Assembly: GCA_900551365.1 (NCBI GenBank)
Contig: URVZ01000010.1
Span: 1-37,791 of the forward strand
Source: an uncultured Collinsella sp.
GTDB taxonomy: Bacteria; Actinomycetota; Coriobacteriia; Coriobacteriales; Coriobacteriaceae
Direction: 5' to 3'
Length of the DNA stretch: 37,791 bases
Shown: positions 32,051-37,791 of the stretch, piece after piece
Position numbering within the stretch: position 1 is the first letter of the stretch
Layout of the letters: each line of letters starts with the position of its first letter
Position numbers and translations under genes: made by a program
Notes under the pieces: model-generated
What the model saw: only the letters and a program-made list of their open reading frames with translations
Told to the model about the DNA's origin: nothing
Databases searched by the model: none

Positions 32051-32951
32051 GAGCCTTCGCCCCCTTGCGGCCGATAAGGTGGATGATCAGGATGAAGATG
32101 AGACTCATGCCCATCAGCAGCAGGCCGAGCGCCCACAGAACATCGTCTTGGGCCGAGCCCTCGGCATAGACTGCCATGGACGTGGTGAGCGTGGTGGTGA
32201 TGGTCGAAGCCGGCGACAGCAGCGACGTCGGCATGGCCTCGATGCCGCCGATAACCATGCGCACGGCGAGCGTCTCGCCAAAGGCGCGGGTCATGCCCAA
32301 GATAACCGCGGTCATGAGCGACGGCATGGCGGACTTGAGCACCACGTGCCAGATGGTCTGCCAGCGGGTGTAGCCCAGCGCGAGCGAGCCCTGGCGGTAG
32401 CCGTCGGGCACGGCGCGCAGGCCATCGACCGAAAGCGTGGTCATGGTCGGCAGGATCATGACGGCCAGCACGATGGCGCCGGGCAAGATGCCCAGGCCCG
32501 TGCTCACGTGGAAAACGCTCTTCATAAGACCGACGACCACGTGAAAACCGATCAGGCCAAAGACGACCGAGGGGATGCCGGTCAAAAGCTCAATGAGCGG
32601 CTGAAAGATCTTAGAGCCAAACTTAGGGCTAATCTCGACCGCAAAGATGGCAGAGCCGATGGCGATGGGCAGCGCGATAAGCGTGGAGAGCACCATGACC
32701 GCAAACGAGGTGACGATCAGGGGCAGGGCGCCGGTATAGGGCAGGCCGTTTTCGGCTGTGTTGGCCAGGTCCCACTTGGTGCCGGTGAAAAACTCGACGA
32801 CCGAGACGCCGTCCTTGACAAAAGCCGAGAGGCCCTTTTGGGCGACCATAAAGATGAGCGCGGCAACGACAAGCGTCACGAGCGCTACGCACGCGCCCGT
32901 GACGCCCAGGCCCACGTTCTCAAGGTCGCGCTTTGGCAGCTGTTTTGCCAT
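32043..32951 (-). CDS. pstC: phosphate ABC transporter permease
   Basis: This 302-residue permease partners PstA. It has six membrane segments, the large periplasmic loop VKDGVSVVEFFTGTKWDLANTAENGLPYTGALPLIVTS after the first, and the EAA motif region LRAVPDGYRQGSLALGYTRWQTIWHVVLKSAMP. ILPTMTTLS and AFGETLAVRMVIGG are typical of PstC. The start follows GGAAAGG, and the gene begins 24 bases after pstS ends. Confidence 0.95.
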   Translation of the reverse strand: MAKQLPKRDLENVGLGVTGACVALVTLVVAALIFMVAQKGLSAFVKDGVSVVEFFTGTKWDLANTAENGLPYTGALPLIVTSFAVMVLSTLIALPIAIGSAIFAVEISPKFGSKIFQPLIELLTGIPSVVFGLIGFHVVVGLMKSVFHVSTGLGILPGAIVLAVMILPTMTTLSVDGLRAVPDGYRQGSLALGYTRWQTIWHVVLKSAMPSLMTAVILGMTRAFGETLAVRMVIGGIEAMPTSLLSPASTITTTLTTSMAVYAEGSAQDDVLWALGLLLMGMSLIFILIIHLIGRKGAKARG

Positions 32952-32975
32952 TGCAAACCTTTCCGGGGCGATTAC

Positions 32976-33914
32976 TTATTTAGCAGAGACCTTGCCGCTG
33001 GCGTCCTTGACGACCTTCATGGCAGAGACGGGGATGAAGCCCTGCTCCTCGACGAGCTTGCCCTGGACGTCGTCGGAAAGCATGAACTCCAGGAAGGCCT
33101 TGGTGGCCTCGTCGGCGTCCTTGGAGCAGTACATGTGCTCGGTAGCCCAGATCTTGAAGGAGTCATCAGTGACATTCTTGCTCTTGGGCTCGACGCCCTC
33201 GACCTTGATGGCGTTGAACTTGGAGTCATCGAAGTGCGAGAAGTCGAGGTAGGAGATGGCGTTATCGGTGCTGCCCATCTGAGTCTGGACGTCGCCGGAC
33301 TTGTCGAGCTCGGCGTCGCCCTTAAAGTCGACGGTCTCGTCGCCAAAGACGGCGGCCTCGAAGGTGGCGCGGGTACCGGAGCCGGCCTTGCGGTTGAGGA
33401 CGACGATGGTGGCGTCGTCGCCGCCGACCTCCTTCCAGTTGGTAATCTGACCGGAGAAGATACCCTTGAGCTGCTCGAGGGACAGGTCGTCGACCTTGAC
33501 GTTCTTGGAGACGACGGGGCCCATGCCCACGACGGCGACCTCGTGGTCGACGAGGTTCTTGACTTGATCGGCCTCAAGCTTGGTCTCGGCGAAGACGTCG
33601 GAGTTGCCGATGGTGACGGTGCCGGCGGCGACAGCGGTCAGGCCCTTGCCCGAACCGTTACCCGAGCCGGAGACGGAGACATCGGGGTTGGCGTCCATGA
33701 ACTTCTCGGCAGCGGCCTCGACGAGAGCCTGGAACGAAGAGGCACCGTCGTAGGTCACCTCGCCGGAGACGGACTCGGCAGCAGCGGCGCTACCCTTGTC
33801 GGCGGCATCGGATGCGCCGGAGCCGCCGCACCCAACGAGACCGAGACCGACGATGCTGGCAAGACCACCAGCGAGGCCGAGGAACTGACGACGAGAATAA
33901 GCCTGATCGAGCAT
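32976..33914 (-). CDS. pstS: phosphate-binding lipoprotein with Tat-type signal
   Basis: This 312-residue substrate-binding protein has a twin-arginine signal SRRQFLGLAGG (R8, R9) followed by a lipobox LVGCGG (Cys29), so it should be exported folded and anchored as a lipoprotein. Mature-protein motifs are SGSGNGSGKGL and RKAGSGTRATFEAAVFG, both phosphate-binding loops of PstS, and TDNAISYLDFSHF. The start at 33914 follows AAAGGAAG, and an upstream frame was rejected because the Tat signal would no longer be N-terminal. It heads the pst operon. A GCGGGC-ACCCT-GCCCGC hairpin (33940-33956) sits in the leader. Confidence 0.95.
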   Translation of the reverse strand: MLDQAYSRRQFLGLAGGLASIVGLGLVGCGGSGASDAADKGSAAAAESVSGEVTYDGASSFQALVEAAAEKFMDANPDVSVSGSGNGSGKGLTAVAAGTVTIGNSDVFAETKLEADQVKNLVDHEVAVVGMGPVVSKNVKVDDLSLEQLKGIFSGQITNWKEVGGDDATIVVLNRKAGSGTRATFEAAVFGDETVDFKGDAELDKSGDVQTQMGSTDNAISYLDFSHFDDSKFNAIKVEGVEPKSKNVTDDSFKIWATEHMYCSKDADEATKAFLEFMLSDDVQGKLVEEQGFIPVSAMKVVKDASGKVSAK

Positions 33915-33939
33915 GATCTTCCTTTCATACATGCGATTC

Positions 33940-33956
33940 GCGGGCACCCTGCCCGC
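33940..33956 (-). promoter_or_regulatory. small hairpin in the pstS leader
   Basis: Six-base GC arms with a five-base loop lie 25 bases before the pstS start codon, just upstream of its ribosome site. It is part of a 461-base gap (33915-34375) with no gene. I found no clear Pho box in the 150 bases upstream. Confidence 0.4.
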
Positions 33957-34112
33957 TTTGCTGTTTGGAAAGATACGGCCTCGATCGGGCAGTGCCCGCG
34001 CCAACTGCGGTTTTTTACGGGCATCTGATAGACCCTTACCGCAAGCGCAGCACGGCCTTTACAAACGAATAACAATCCAGCGCCGAACATGGCGCACCTT
34101 TTACACCAGAGG

Positions 34113-34204
34113 AAGGTAGTTGTTGGGGACGTTCTTAAACGACTAGTCGTTGGGGACGTTCTTGTTTGACTAGTCATTTAAGAACGTCCCCAAGGACTAC
34201 CTTG
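34113..34204. repeat. family-B palindrome with two GACTAGTC cores
   Basis: TTGGGGACGTTCTTAAA (34123-34139) has a perfect complement at 34177-34193. Outside these, AAGGTAGT (34113-34120) and ACTACCTT (34197-34204) extend the arms. A third copy of the GGGGACGTTCTT unit and two GACTAGTC palindromes lie between. The same TTGGGGACGTTCTTAAACGA unit occurs near 4958, before the permease 3' end. Confidence 0.75.
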
Positions 34205-34237
34205 GAAACCCCGCAGGTTGAGCATAAGTCAGCGAAA

Positions 34238-34331
34238 ACGCCCCTAAGCGAGCAAGGTGACGTGAAAGAGGAGGGAAGCGTACTTTTGTACGCGACCGAC
34301 GATTGAACGTCAGATTGCCGCTTGGGGGCGT
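34238..34331. ncRNA. 94-base branched hairpin, candidate structured RNA element
   Basis: The outer arms 34238-34263 and 34307-34331 pair at about 22 of 25 positions with one bulge. In the apical part GCGTAC-TTTT-GTACGC (34278-34293) forms a perfect small hairpin, and the GAGGAGGGAAG and GACCGACGATTGA between the stems are unpaired. Compensated stems with conserved-looking loops suggest a folded RNA rather than a simple terminator. A resemblance to repeated Collinsella intergenic sequences is from memory only. The strand is undetermined. Confidence 0.5.
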
Positions 34332-34345
34332 TTGCAGCGTCGACT

Positions 34346-34375
34346 GGTTACGCGGTTTGGTAAAACCGCGTAACC
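34346..34375. terminator. 13-bp hairpin abutting the dipeptidase stop codon
   Basis: GGTTACGCGGTTT and AAACCGCGTAACC form a perfect stem with a four-base loop, ending at the base before the dipeptidase stop codon (34376). No T-run follows on the minus strand. It is likely an RNA 3' structure for the dipeptidase mRNA. Confidence 0.6.
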
Positions 34376-35812
34376 CTAAAGCTCTAATTCATTCAAACGA
34401 AGGATCGCAACAATATAGATCTTGAGCGCTTGCTTGAGCTGCTCTTCGTTGGCGCACTCGTTGGGACCGTGCATCTGGCCGCCCCACTCGGGCAGCTCAA
34501 GGCCGGTCTCTTCGGGGCCAAACGAGACGGCGCGGGCAAAGTTGCGCGCGTACGTGCCGCCGCCCATGGCAAAGGGCTCGGCATGCTTACCCGTAAACTC
34601 GTTATAGGTATCAATCAGCGCTTTCACGGCCGGATCGTCGGCAGAGACCGAGAACGGCACCTTCGCGCGACCCAGCTGGCACGTCACGCCAAAACGGCCC
34701 ACGAGCGGGTCGAGCTGCTCGCGGATGGTATCGGCACTCGTGCTGTCGGGGAAGCGCACGTCGATGACCTGCTCAATATGGCCATCCGCCACGCGGATGA
34801 CGCCAGCGTTGCAGGTAAGCGGGCCAAACGCCGAGCTCGTCGCATCGATACCCAAGCCGCGGCCATAGGCGTCTGCATGTACAAAGGCCAGGAACTTGAC
34901 GAACTCGTGCTCGGCAGGCGTCAGCAGGCGCTCGTCACGGGCACCAAACGCGTCCTCGGCCTCGCGCAGGTACGTCACGATCAGGCCGACGGCGTTGATC
35001 GTCCCCTCGGGCATCGAAGCATGGCCACCGATACCGTGCGCGAAAATCTGGGCATGGCCGTTCTCGAGCGCCGTGATCTCCAGGCGGTCGGCGTTCTCAA
35101 TGGGCGCCGGCAGTTCATCGGCGGCAATCGCAAGCTCGCAGATAGACTGCGACGGAATGGCGTTGCTCGCCTCGGCACCGCTCCACGATACGATGCGCCC
35201 TCCATCGATCTTGGGGCTCACAAACGTCGCCCCAAACTGGCCCTTCTCGGCATTGCAGACCGGGAACTCGGCATCGGGCGTAAACAAAAAGTCGGGGTCT
35301 GCGTGGTTCTCCAGATAATGGTGAACGTCGGACATGCCCACTTCCTCATCGCAGCCCAGCAGCGCGCGGAAGGTATAGCGCGGCACAATGCCGTGCTTGA
35401 GCAGGTAGGCACCGGCGTAGAGCGACAACACCGCCGGACCCTTGTCATCAATCACGCCACGGCCGAGCAGCCATCCCTCGCGACGCTCCATCGCAAACGG
35501 GTCGGTGTTCCAGCCGGGGCCGGCGGGCACCACGTCCACGTGGCAGATGGTCGCGAGCTGCTTGTCGCCGCGACCCGGGATATCGGCAATGCCCACATAG
35601 CCCTCGTCGTCGCTCGTCTGGTAGCCGAGCTTTTGCGCAATGCCGAGCGCGCAATCGAGCGCATCACGAACCGGGCGGCCAAACGGCGCGCTAGGCTCCG
35701 CATCGGCAGCAACGGCCACGGACGGATAGCTCACCAGTTGTTCGATATCGGCGACGACATCTTCCCAGACCTCGTCGACATACTCAGCGACGCTCTGCTC
35801 CACCTGATTCAT
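34376..35812 (-). CDS. M20 family dipeptidase (PepV/Sapep-like)
   Basis: This 478-residue zinc dipeptidase has TICHVDVVPAGPGWNTDPF (first metal ligand and catalytic Asp), LLGRGVIDDKGPAV (bridging Asp), and LLGCDEEVGMSDVHHYL (catalytic and metal-binding Glu pair). Later GGGTYARNF and the C-terminal MHGPNE carry the last ligand. The length and the 'DDKGP' form point to the PepV/Sapep branch, which cleaves a broad range of dipeptides in the cytoplasm. I chose the ATG at 35812, six bases after AGGAGG. The HAD phosphatase lies 54 bases upstream on the same strand and is probably co-transcribed. Its stop codon touches a 13-bp hairpin. Confidence 0.94.
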   Translation of the reverse strand: MNQVEQSVAEYVDEVWEDVVADIEQLVSYPSVAVAADAEPSAPFGRPVRDALDCALGIAQKLGYQTSDDEGYVGIADIPGRGDKQLATICHVDVVPAGPGWNTDPFAMERREGWLLGRGVIDDKGPAVLSLYAGAYLLKHGIVPRYTFRALLGCDEEVGMSDVHHYLENHADPDFLFTPDAEFPVCNAEKGQFGATFVSPKIDGGRIVSWSGAEASNAIPSQSICELAIAADELPAPIENADRLEITALENGHAQIFAHGIGGHASMPEGTINAVGLIVTYLREAEDAFGARDERLLTPAEHEFVKFLAFVHADAYGRGLGIDATSSAFGPLTCNAGVIRVADGHIEQVIDVRFPDSTSADTIREQLDPLVGRFGVTCQLGRAKVPFSVSADDPAVKALIDTYNEFTGKHAEPFAMGGGTYARNFARAVSFGPEETGLELPEWGGQMHGPNECANEEQLKQALKIYIVAILRLNELEL

Positions 35813-35866
35813 GGACTGCCTCCTTACCAATGAGCGACGGGTACGCCCGCCCCTCACATCAAGTAC

Positions 35867-36529
35867 TTATATAGCGAAAAGTTTAGCAAGCTCGGCCACC
35901 GAGTGCACCACTGCATCGGCACCCGCCGCCTCGTGCTCGCCCGGCGCCGCCGCGCCCGAATAGATGCCAATGCACGGCACGCCCATCGCGTGCGCGCCCT
36001 CCACATCGTTAAAGCGATCGCCGATCATCACGGCAACGTCGGCCGTCGCGCCGAGCGCCGCCAGAGCATCGCGGACCGAATCGGCCTTGGTCTCGCGACC
36101 CTGCGGCGGATTCATGCCAACCACCGCCTCAAACTGAGAAAGCCCGAGCTCACGCACCATGTCGATGCACTTTGCCTCCATGCGCGACGTCGCCACGGCC
36201 ATACGCTTGCCCCGGGCGGCTAACCCATCCAGCAGCTCGGGGATCCCGTCAAACACGGGATACTCCTCCGGTCCCAGCTCATCAAAAAAGACGCGATACT
36301 CATCGGCCACCACAAGCGACTCCTCGCGGGAAAAGCCGTAAAAGTCGTGAAAGCTCTTCCACAGGGGCGGCCCGATCATGCGGCGCAGATCACCCATCTG
36401 CGCCTCCGAAAACCCGCGCGTAGCCAGCGTCTTGCGCGTCGAGGTCATCACCGCCCGACCCGTATCGGCCACCGTGCCATCGAAATCAAACAGCACGACC
36501 GGCCGCCTGCATATCTCCAGTGCCTCCAT
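35867..36529 (-). CDS. HAD family phosphatase (phosphoglycolate-phosphatase-like)
   Basis: This 220-residue HAD-IA hydrolase has motif I VVLFDFDGTVADTGRA, motif II in AVATSRM, the motif III lysine in ETKADSV, and motif IV MIGDRFNDVEGAHAMG. The helical cap between motif I and II (residues about 25-90) is of the C1 type found in Gph and PpaX. Phosphoglycolate or pyrophosphate are the common substrates of such proteins, but the cap residues do not allow a firm choice. I placed the start at 36529, six bases after AGAGGG; a second ATG two codons upstream overlaps that site. Confidence 0.9.
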   Translation of the reverse strand: MEALEICRRPVVLFDFDGTVADTGRAVMTSTRKTLATRGFSEAQMGDLRRMIGPPLWKSFHDFYGFSREESLVVADEYRVFFDELGPEEYPVFDGIPELLDGLAARGKRMAVATSRMEAKCIDMVRELGLSQFEAVVGMNPPQGRETKADSVRDALAALGATADVAVMIGDRFNDVEGAHAMGVPCIGIYSGAAAPGEHEAAGADAVVHSVAELAKLFAI

Positions 36530-36577
36530 CGGCATCCCTCTTCCCCAGTTGACGATTTCCACACCGACACTTCAAAC

Positions 36578-36593
36578 TGTTGACTATTCAACA
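36578..36593. promoter_or_regulatory. TGTTGA-N4-TCAACA palindrome in a divergent promoter region
   Basis: A perfect six-base inverted repeat lies between the HAD and DegV genes, which diverge. Further out, TTCAA (36571-36575) and TTGAA (36595-36599) extend the symmetry. A -10-like TATACT for DegV is at 36624-36629. No regulator is adjacent. Confidence 0.4.
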
Positions 36594-36685
36594 ATTGAAC
36601 CTAGAAATGTGGAACGACTCCACTATACTTGTCGCACTTTGCTCTCAGAAGGCGGCGCCGTCGCGCCCCAACGAAAGGTGCAATT

Positions 36686-37546
36686 ATGTCTTTTGCCATC
36701 ATAACCGACTCCACGTCGGATATCTCCCCCGCCCGTGCTCAAGAGCTCGGCATTTACGTGATTCCGCTGCATGTGATTATCGAGGGCGAGGACCTGCTCG
36801 ACCAGGTGCAGATTACCGCCCAGGAGTACGTCGCGCGCATGGCTGGCTCCGAGCAGCTGCCGCACACCTCGCAGCCGAGCGCCGGCGAGTTCAAGGCACT
36901 CTTTGACCGCGTGCGCGCCGACGGCCACGACAGCGCCATCTTTATCTCGCTGTGCAGCGAGTGGTCCGCCTGCTACGCCAACGCGTGCCAGGTGGCCGAT
37001 ACCCACGAGCTCGACGTGCGCTGCATCGATTCGCGCACCGGCTCGGGCGCCGAGGGCCTGCTGGTGGAGTACGCGCTCGCCATGCGCGAGGACGGCCGCA
37101 GCCTGGACGAGACCGAGGCTCAGATCCGCGCGACGCTGCCCGACGCCCACCTGCTGCTGATTCCGCGCACACTCGAGAACCTGGTCAAGAACGGCCGTGC
37201 GCCCAAGCTCGCCGGCCAGCTCACGCAAATGCTCAACATTCGCCTGGCCGTTTCGCCGGAGTGGAAATCGGGCGAGATCAAGGCCATAAAAAAGGGCCGC
37301 GGTGCCAAGCGCATCGTTACCAACACCATGGCCGATTGCCTCGCATTTTTGGCTGAGCATCCGGGCTCCAGCGTGCGCGTGCTCACGACCGGCGCCGCCG
37401 AGGAGCAGGAGCTCGTCAGCCAAGCGCTCGCAGGCCAAGACTATGTAGACGCCGGCACCGGCCCCATCGGCTGCACCATCGCCACCCATGTAGGCGTCGA
37501 CGCCATCGCCATCAGCTACTGCCCCCGCTACCAGCCCATCCACTAG
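36686..37546 (+). CDS. DegV family (fatty-acid-binding) protein, second copy
   Basis: This 286-residue protein is a clear DegV member: MSFAIITDSTSDISP at the start, LPHTSQPSAGEFKALFDRV near residue 65 (the TSQPS motif complete here), SRTGSGAEGLLVEYA, LENLVKNGRAPKLAGQLTQMLNIRLAV, and GPIGCTIATHVGVDAIAISY at the C-terminus. It is closer to canonical FakB than the paralogue at 606-1460, whose TSQPS is TGQVN. A bound fatty acid is expected, and a FakA kinase would be its partner if encoded elsewhere. The start follows AAAGGTG, and an upstream in-frame ATG lacks a site. The gene converges on a toxin gene at the window edge. Confidence 0.94.
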   Translation: MSFAIITDSTSDISPARAQELGIYVIPLHVIIEGEDLLDQVQITAQEYVARMAGSEQLPHTSQPSAGEFKALFDRVRADGHDSAIFISLCSEWSACYANACQVADTHELDVRCIDSRTGSGAEGLLVEYALAMREDGRSLDETEAQIRATLPDAHLLLIPRTLENLVKNGRAPKLAGQLTQMLNIRLAVSPEWKSGEIKAIKKGRGAKRIVTNTMADCLAFLAEHPGSSVRVLTTGAAEEQELVSQALAGQDYVDAGTGPIGCTIATHVGVDAIAISYCPRYQPIH

Positions 37547-37561
37547 GGGCACCTTTACCGC

Positions 37562-37624
37562 TTGCGGTGAAATAGGGACTGTTTTTGACTTATTAGCCGT
37601 CAACCAATCCCTATTCCACCGCAA
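37562..37624. terminator. 63-base hairpin between convergent DegV and toxin genes
   Basis: TTGCGGTGAAATAGGGACTG and CAATCCCTATTCCACCGCAA pair at 18 of 20 positions. TTGAC and GTCAA pair further in. It lies 15 bases past each of the two facing stop codons, so it is well placed to end both transcripts. T-runs lie inside the loop, not after the stem. Confidence 0.6.
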
Positions 37625-37639
37625 CTTAGAAATCGGCAA

Positions 37640-37791
37640 TCAGCCCTGCGGGCCCTGGAACAGCTCCTCATGCGAGCCCATTCTGACCAGCCGGATCACA
37701 GGATTAGTCTTATGCGGTAAGTAGAGAACGACCACGTCGACCAAGCCATCGGATAGGTGGAAATCGATGTGGCCGTTGTAGTTTCCGCCCG
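37640..37791 (-). CDS. YafQ/RelE-type toxin, C-terminal part (cut by the window edge)
   Basis: The last 50 codons of a minus-strand gene enter from the right edge. They begin GGNYNGHIDFHLSDGLVDVV and continue VLYLPHKTNPVIRLVRMG, then SHEELFQGPQG before TGA. This matches the end of YafQ-family mRNA interferases: G-x-Y-x-G with a following H, then a hydrophobic strand, then R-x-G-(T/S)-H-x-x-L-F. The H in HLSD and that in GSHEELF stand where the catalytic histidines of YafQ lie. The expected antitoxin gene (DinJ/RelB type) should be just outside the window, upstream. The 5' part cannot be seen. Confidence 0.7.
   Translation of the reverse strand, partial: GGNYNGHIDFHLSDGLVDVVVLYLPHKTNPVIRLVRMGSHEELFQGPQG

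Noticed and set aside
31929..34028. A 699-codon plus-strand frame opposite pstA, pstC and pstS
   Set aside because: It crosses three confirmed genes and their overlaps, and the product is acidic low-complexity sequence without a domain.

Overview
The window is high-GC (roughly 60 %) bacterial chromosome with short intergenic gaps and strong AGGAGG/AAAGGA ribosome binding sites. The protein set (two DegV proteins, ATP-type PEP carboxykinase, LctP-type lactate permease, PepV-like dipeptidase, CPA1-type antiporter) and the recurrent palindromic intergenic repeats, above all the 'aaccaccacaaag' hairpin, point to an anaerobic gut actinobacterium of the Coriobacteriia, most likely Collinsella. That assignment is recognition from memory, not a database result.

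Layout. 1-3.1 kb (minus strand): a short alkyltransferase-like protein, a DegV fatty-acid-binding protein, a MarR regulator and a B3/B4-domain protein. 3.1-6.7 kb (minus): pckA and a lactate permease, i.e. C3/C4 metabolism. 6.8-11.5 kb: a polysaccharide flippase (+), a calcineurin-like phosphoesterase (-) and a cation/proton antiporter with RCK_C domains (+). 11.7-16.2 kb (+): serC and serA, then an M20 peptidase and a half-length, motif-degenerate DUF1015 protein. 16.3-18.3 kb (-): two tandem histidine phosphatases and a nitroreductase. 18.5-19.6 kb (+): a DUF308 membrane protein abutting a DUF188 protein. 19.7-20.8 kb (-): a His-rich ten-TM-type metal exporter, divergent from a DnaQ-like exonuclease (+). 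22.3-23.5 kb: an orphan PD-(D/E)XK-like protein inside AT-richer DNA. 23.8-26.6 kb (+): a zinc-type efflux operon with an SmtB-like repressor, a free HMA chaperone and a P1B-2 ATPase, and with three copies of one operator. 26.9-30.1 kb (-): a DtxR/MntR-family regulator, a Cof-type HAD phosphatase and an ABC-F ATPase. 30.3-33.9 kb (-): pstS-pstC-pstA-pstB. 34.4-36.5 kb (-): a PepV-like dipeptidase and a phosphoglycolate-phosphatase-like HAD. 36.7-37.5 kb (+): a second DegV. The right edge holds the 3' end of a YafQ/RelE-type toxin gene on the minus strand, which I found by reading the terminal bases.

The most interesting material is regulatory and repetitive. (1) Metal control: the SmtB-like repressor keeps a complete alpha-5 zinc site, and its 20-bp palindromes sit on a consensus promoter and again before the ATPase. 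The DtxR-family regulator has mixed MntR/DtxR ligands, tandem repeats in its own promoter region, and an 11-mer shared with the upstream region of the putative metal exporter. A 19-bp DtxR-box-like sequence precedes the nitroreductase. (2) At least six families of palindromic elements lie mostly within 30 bp of stop codons. They include a 27-bp-armed palindrome after the ATPase, a branched hairpin of about 94 nt before the dipeptidase stop, and two 31-nt hairpins in opposite orientation between convergent genes. (3) The nuclease-like orphan and the truncated DUF1015 are the least explained proteins. I saw no CRISPR array, rRNA, tRNA, transposase or phage genes.
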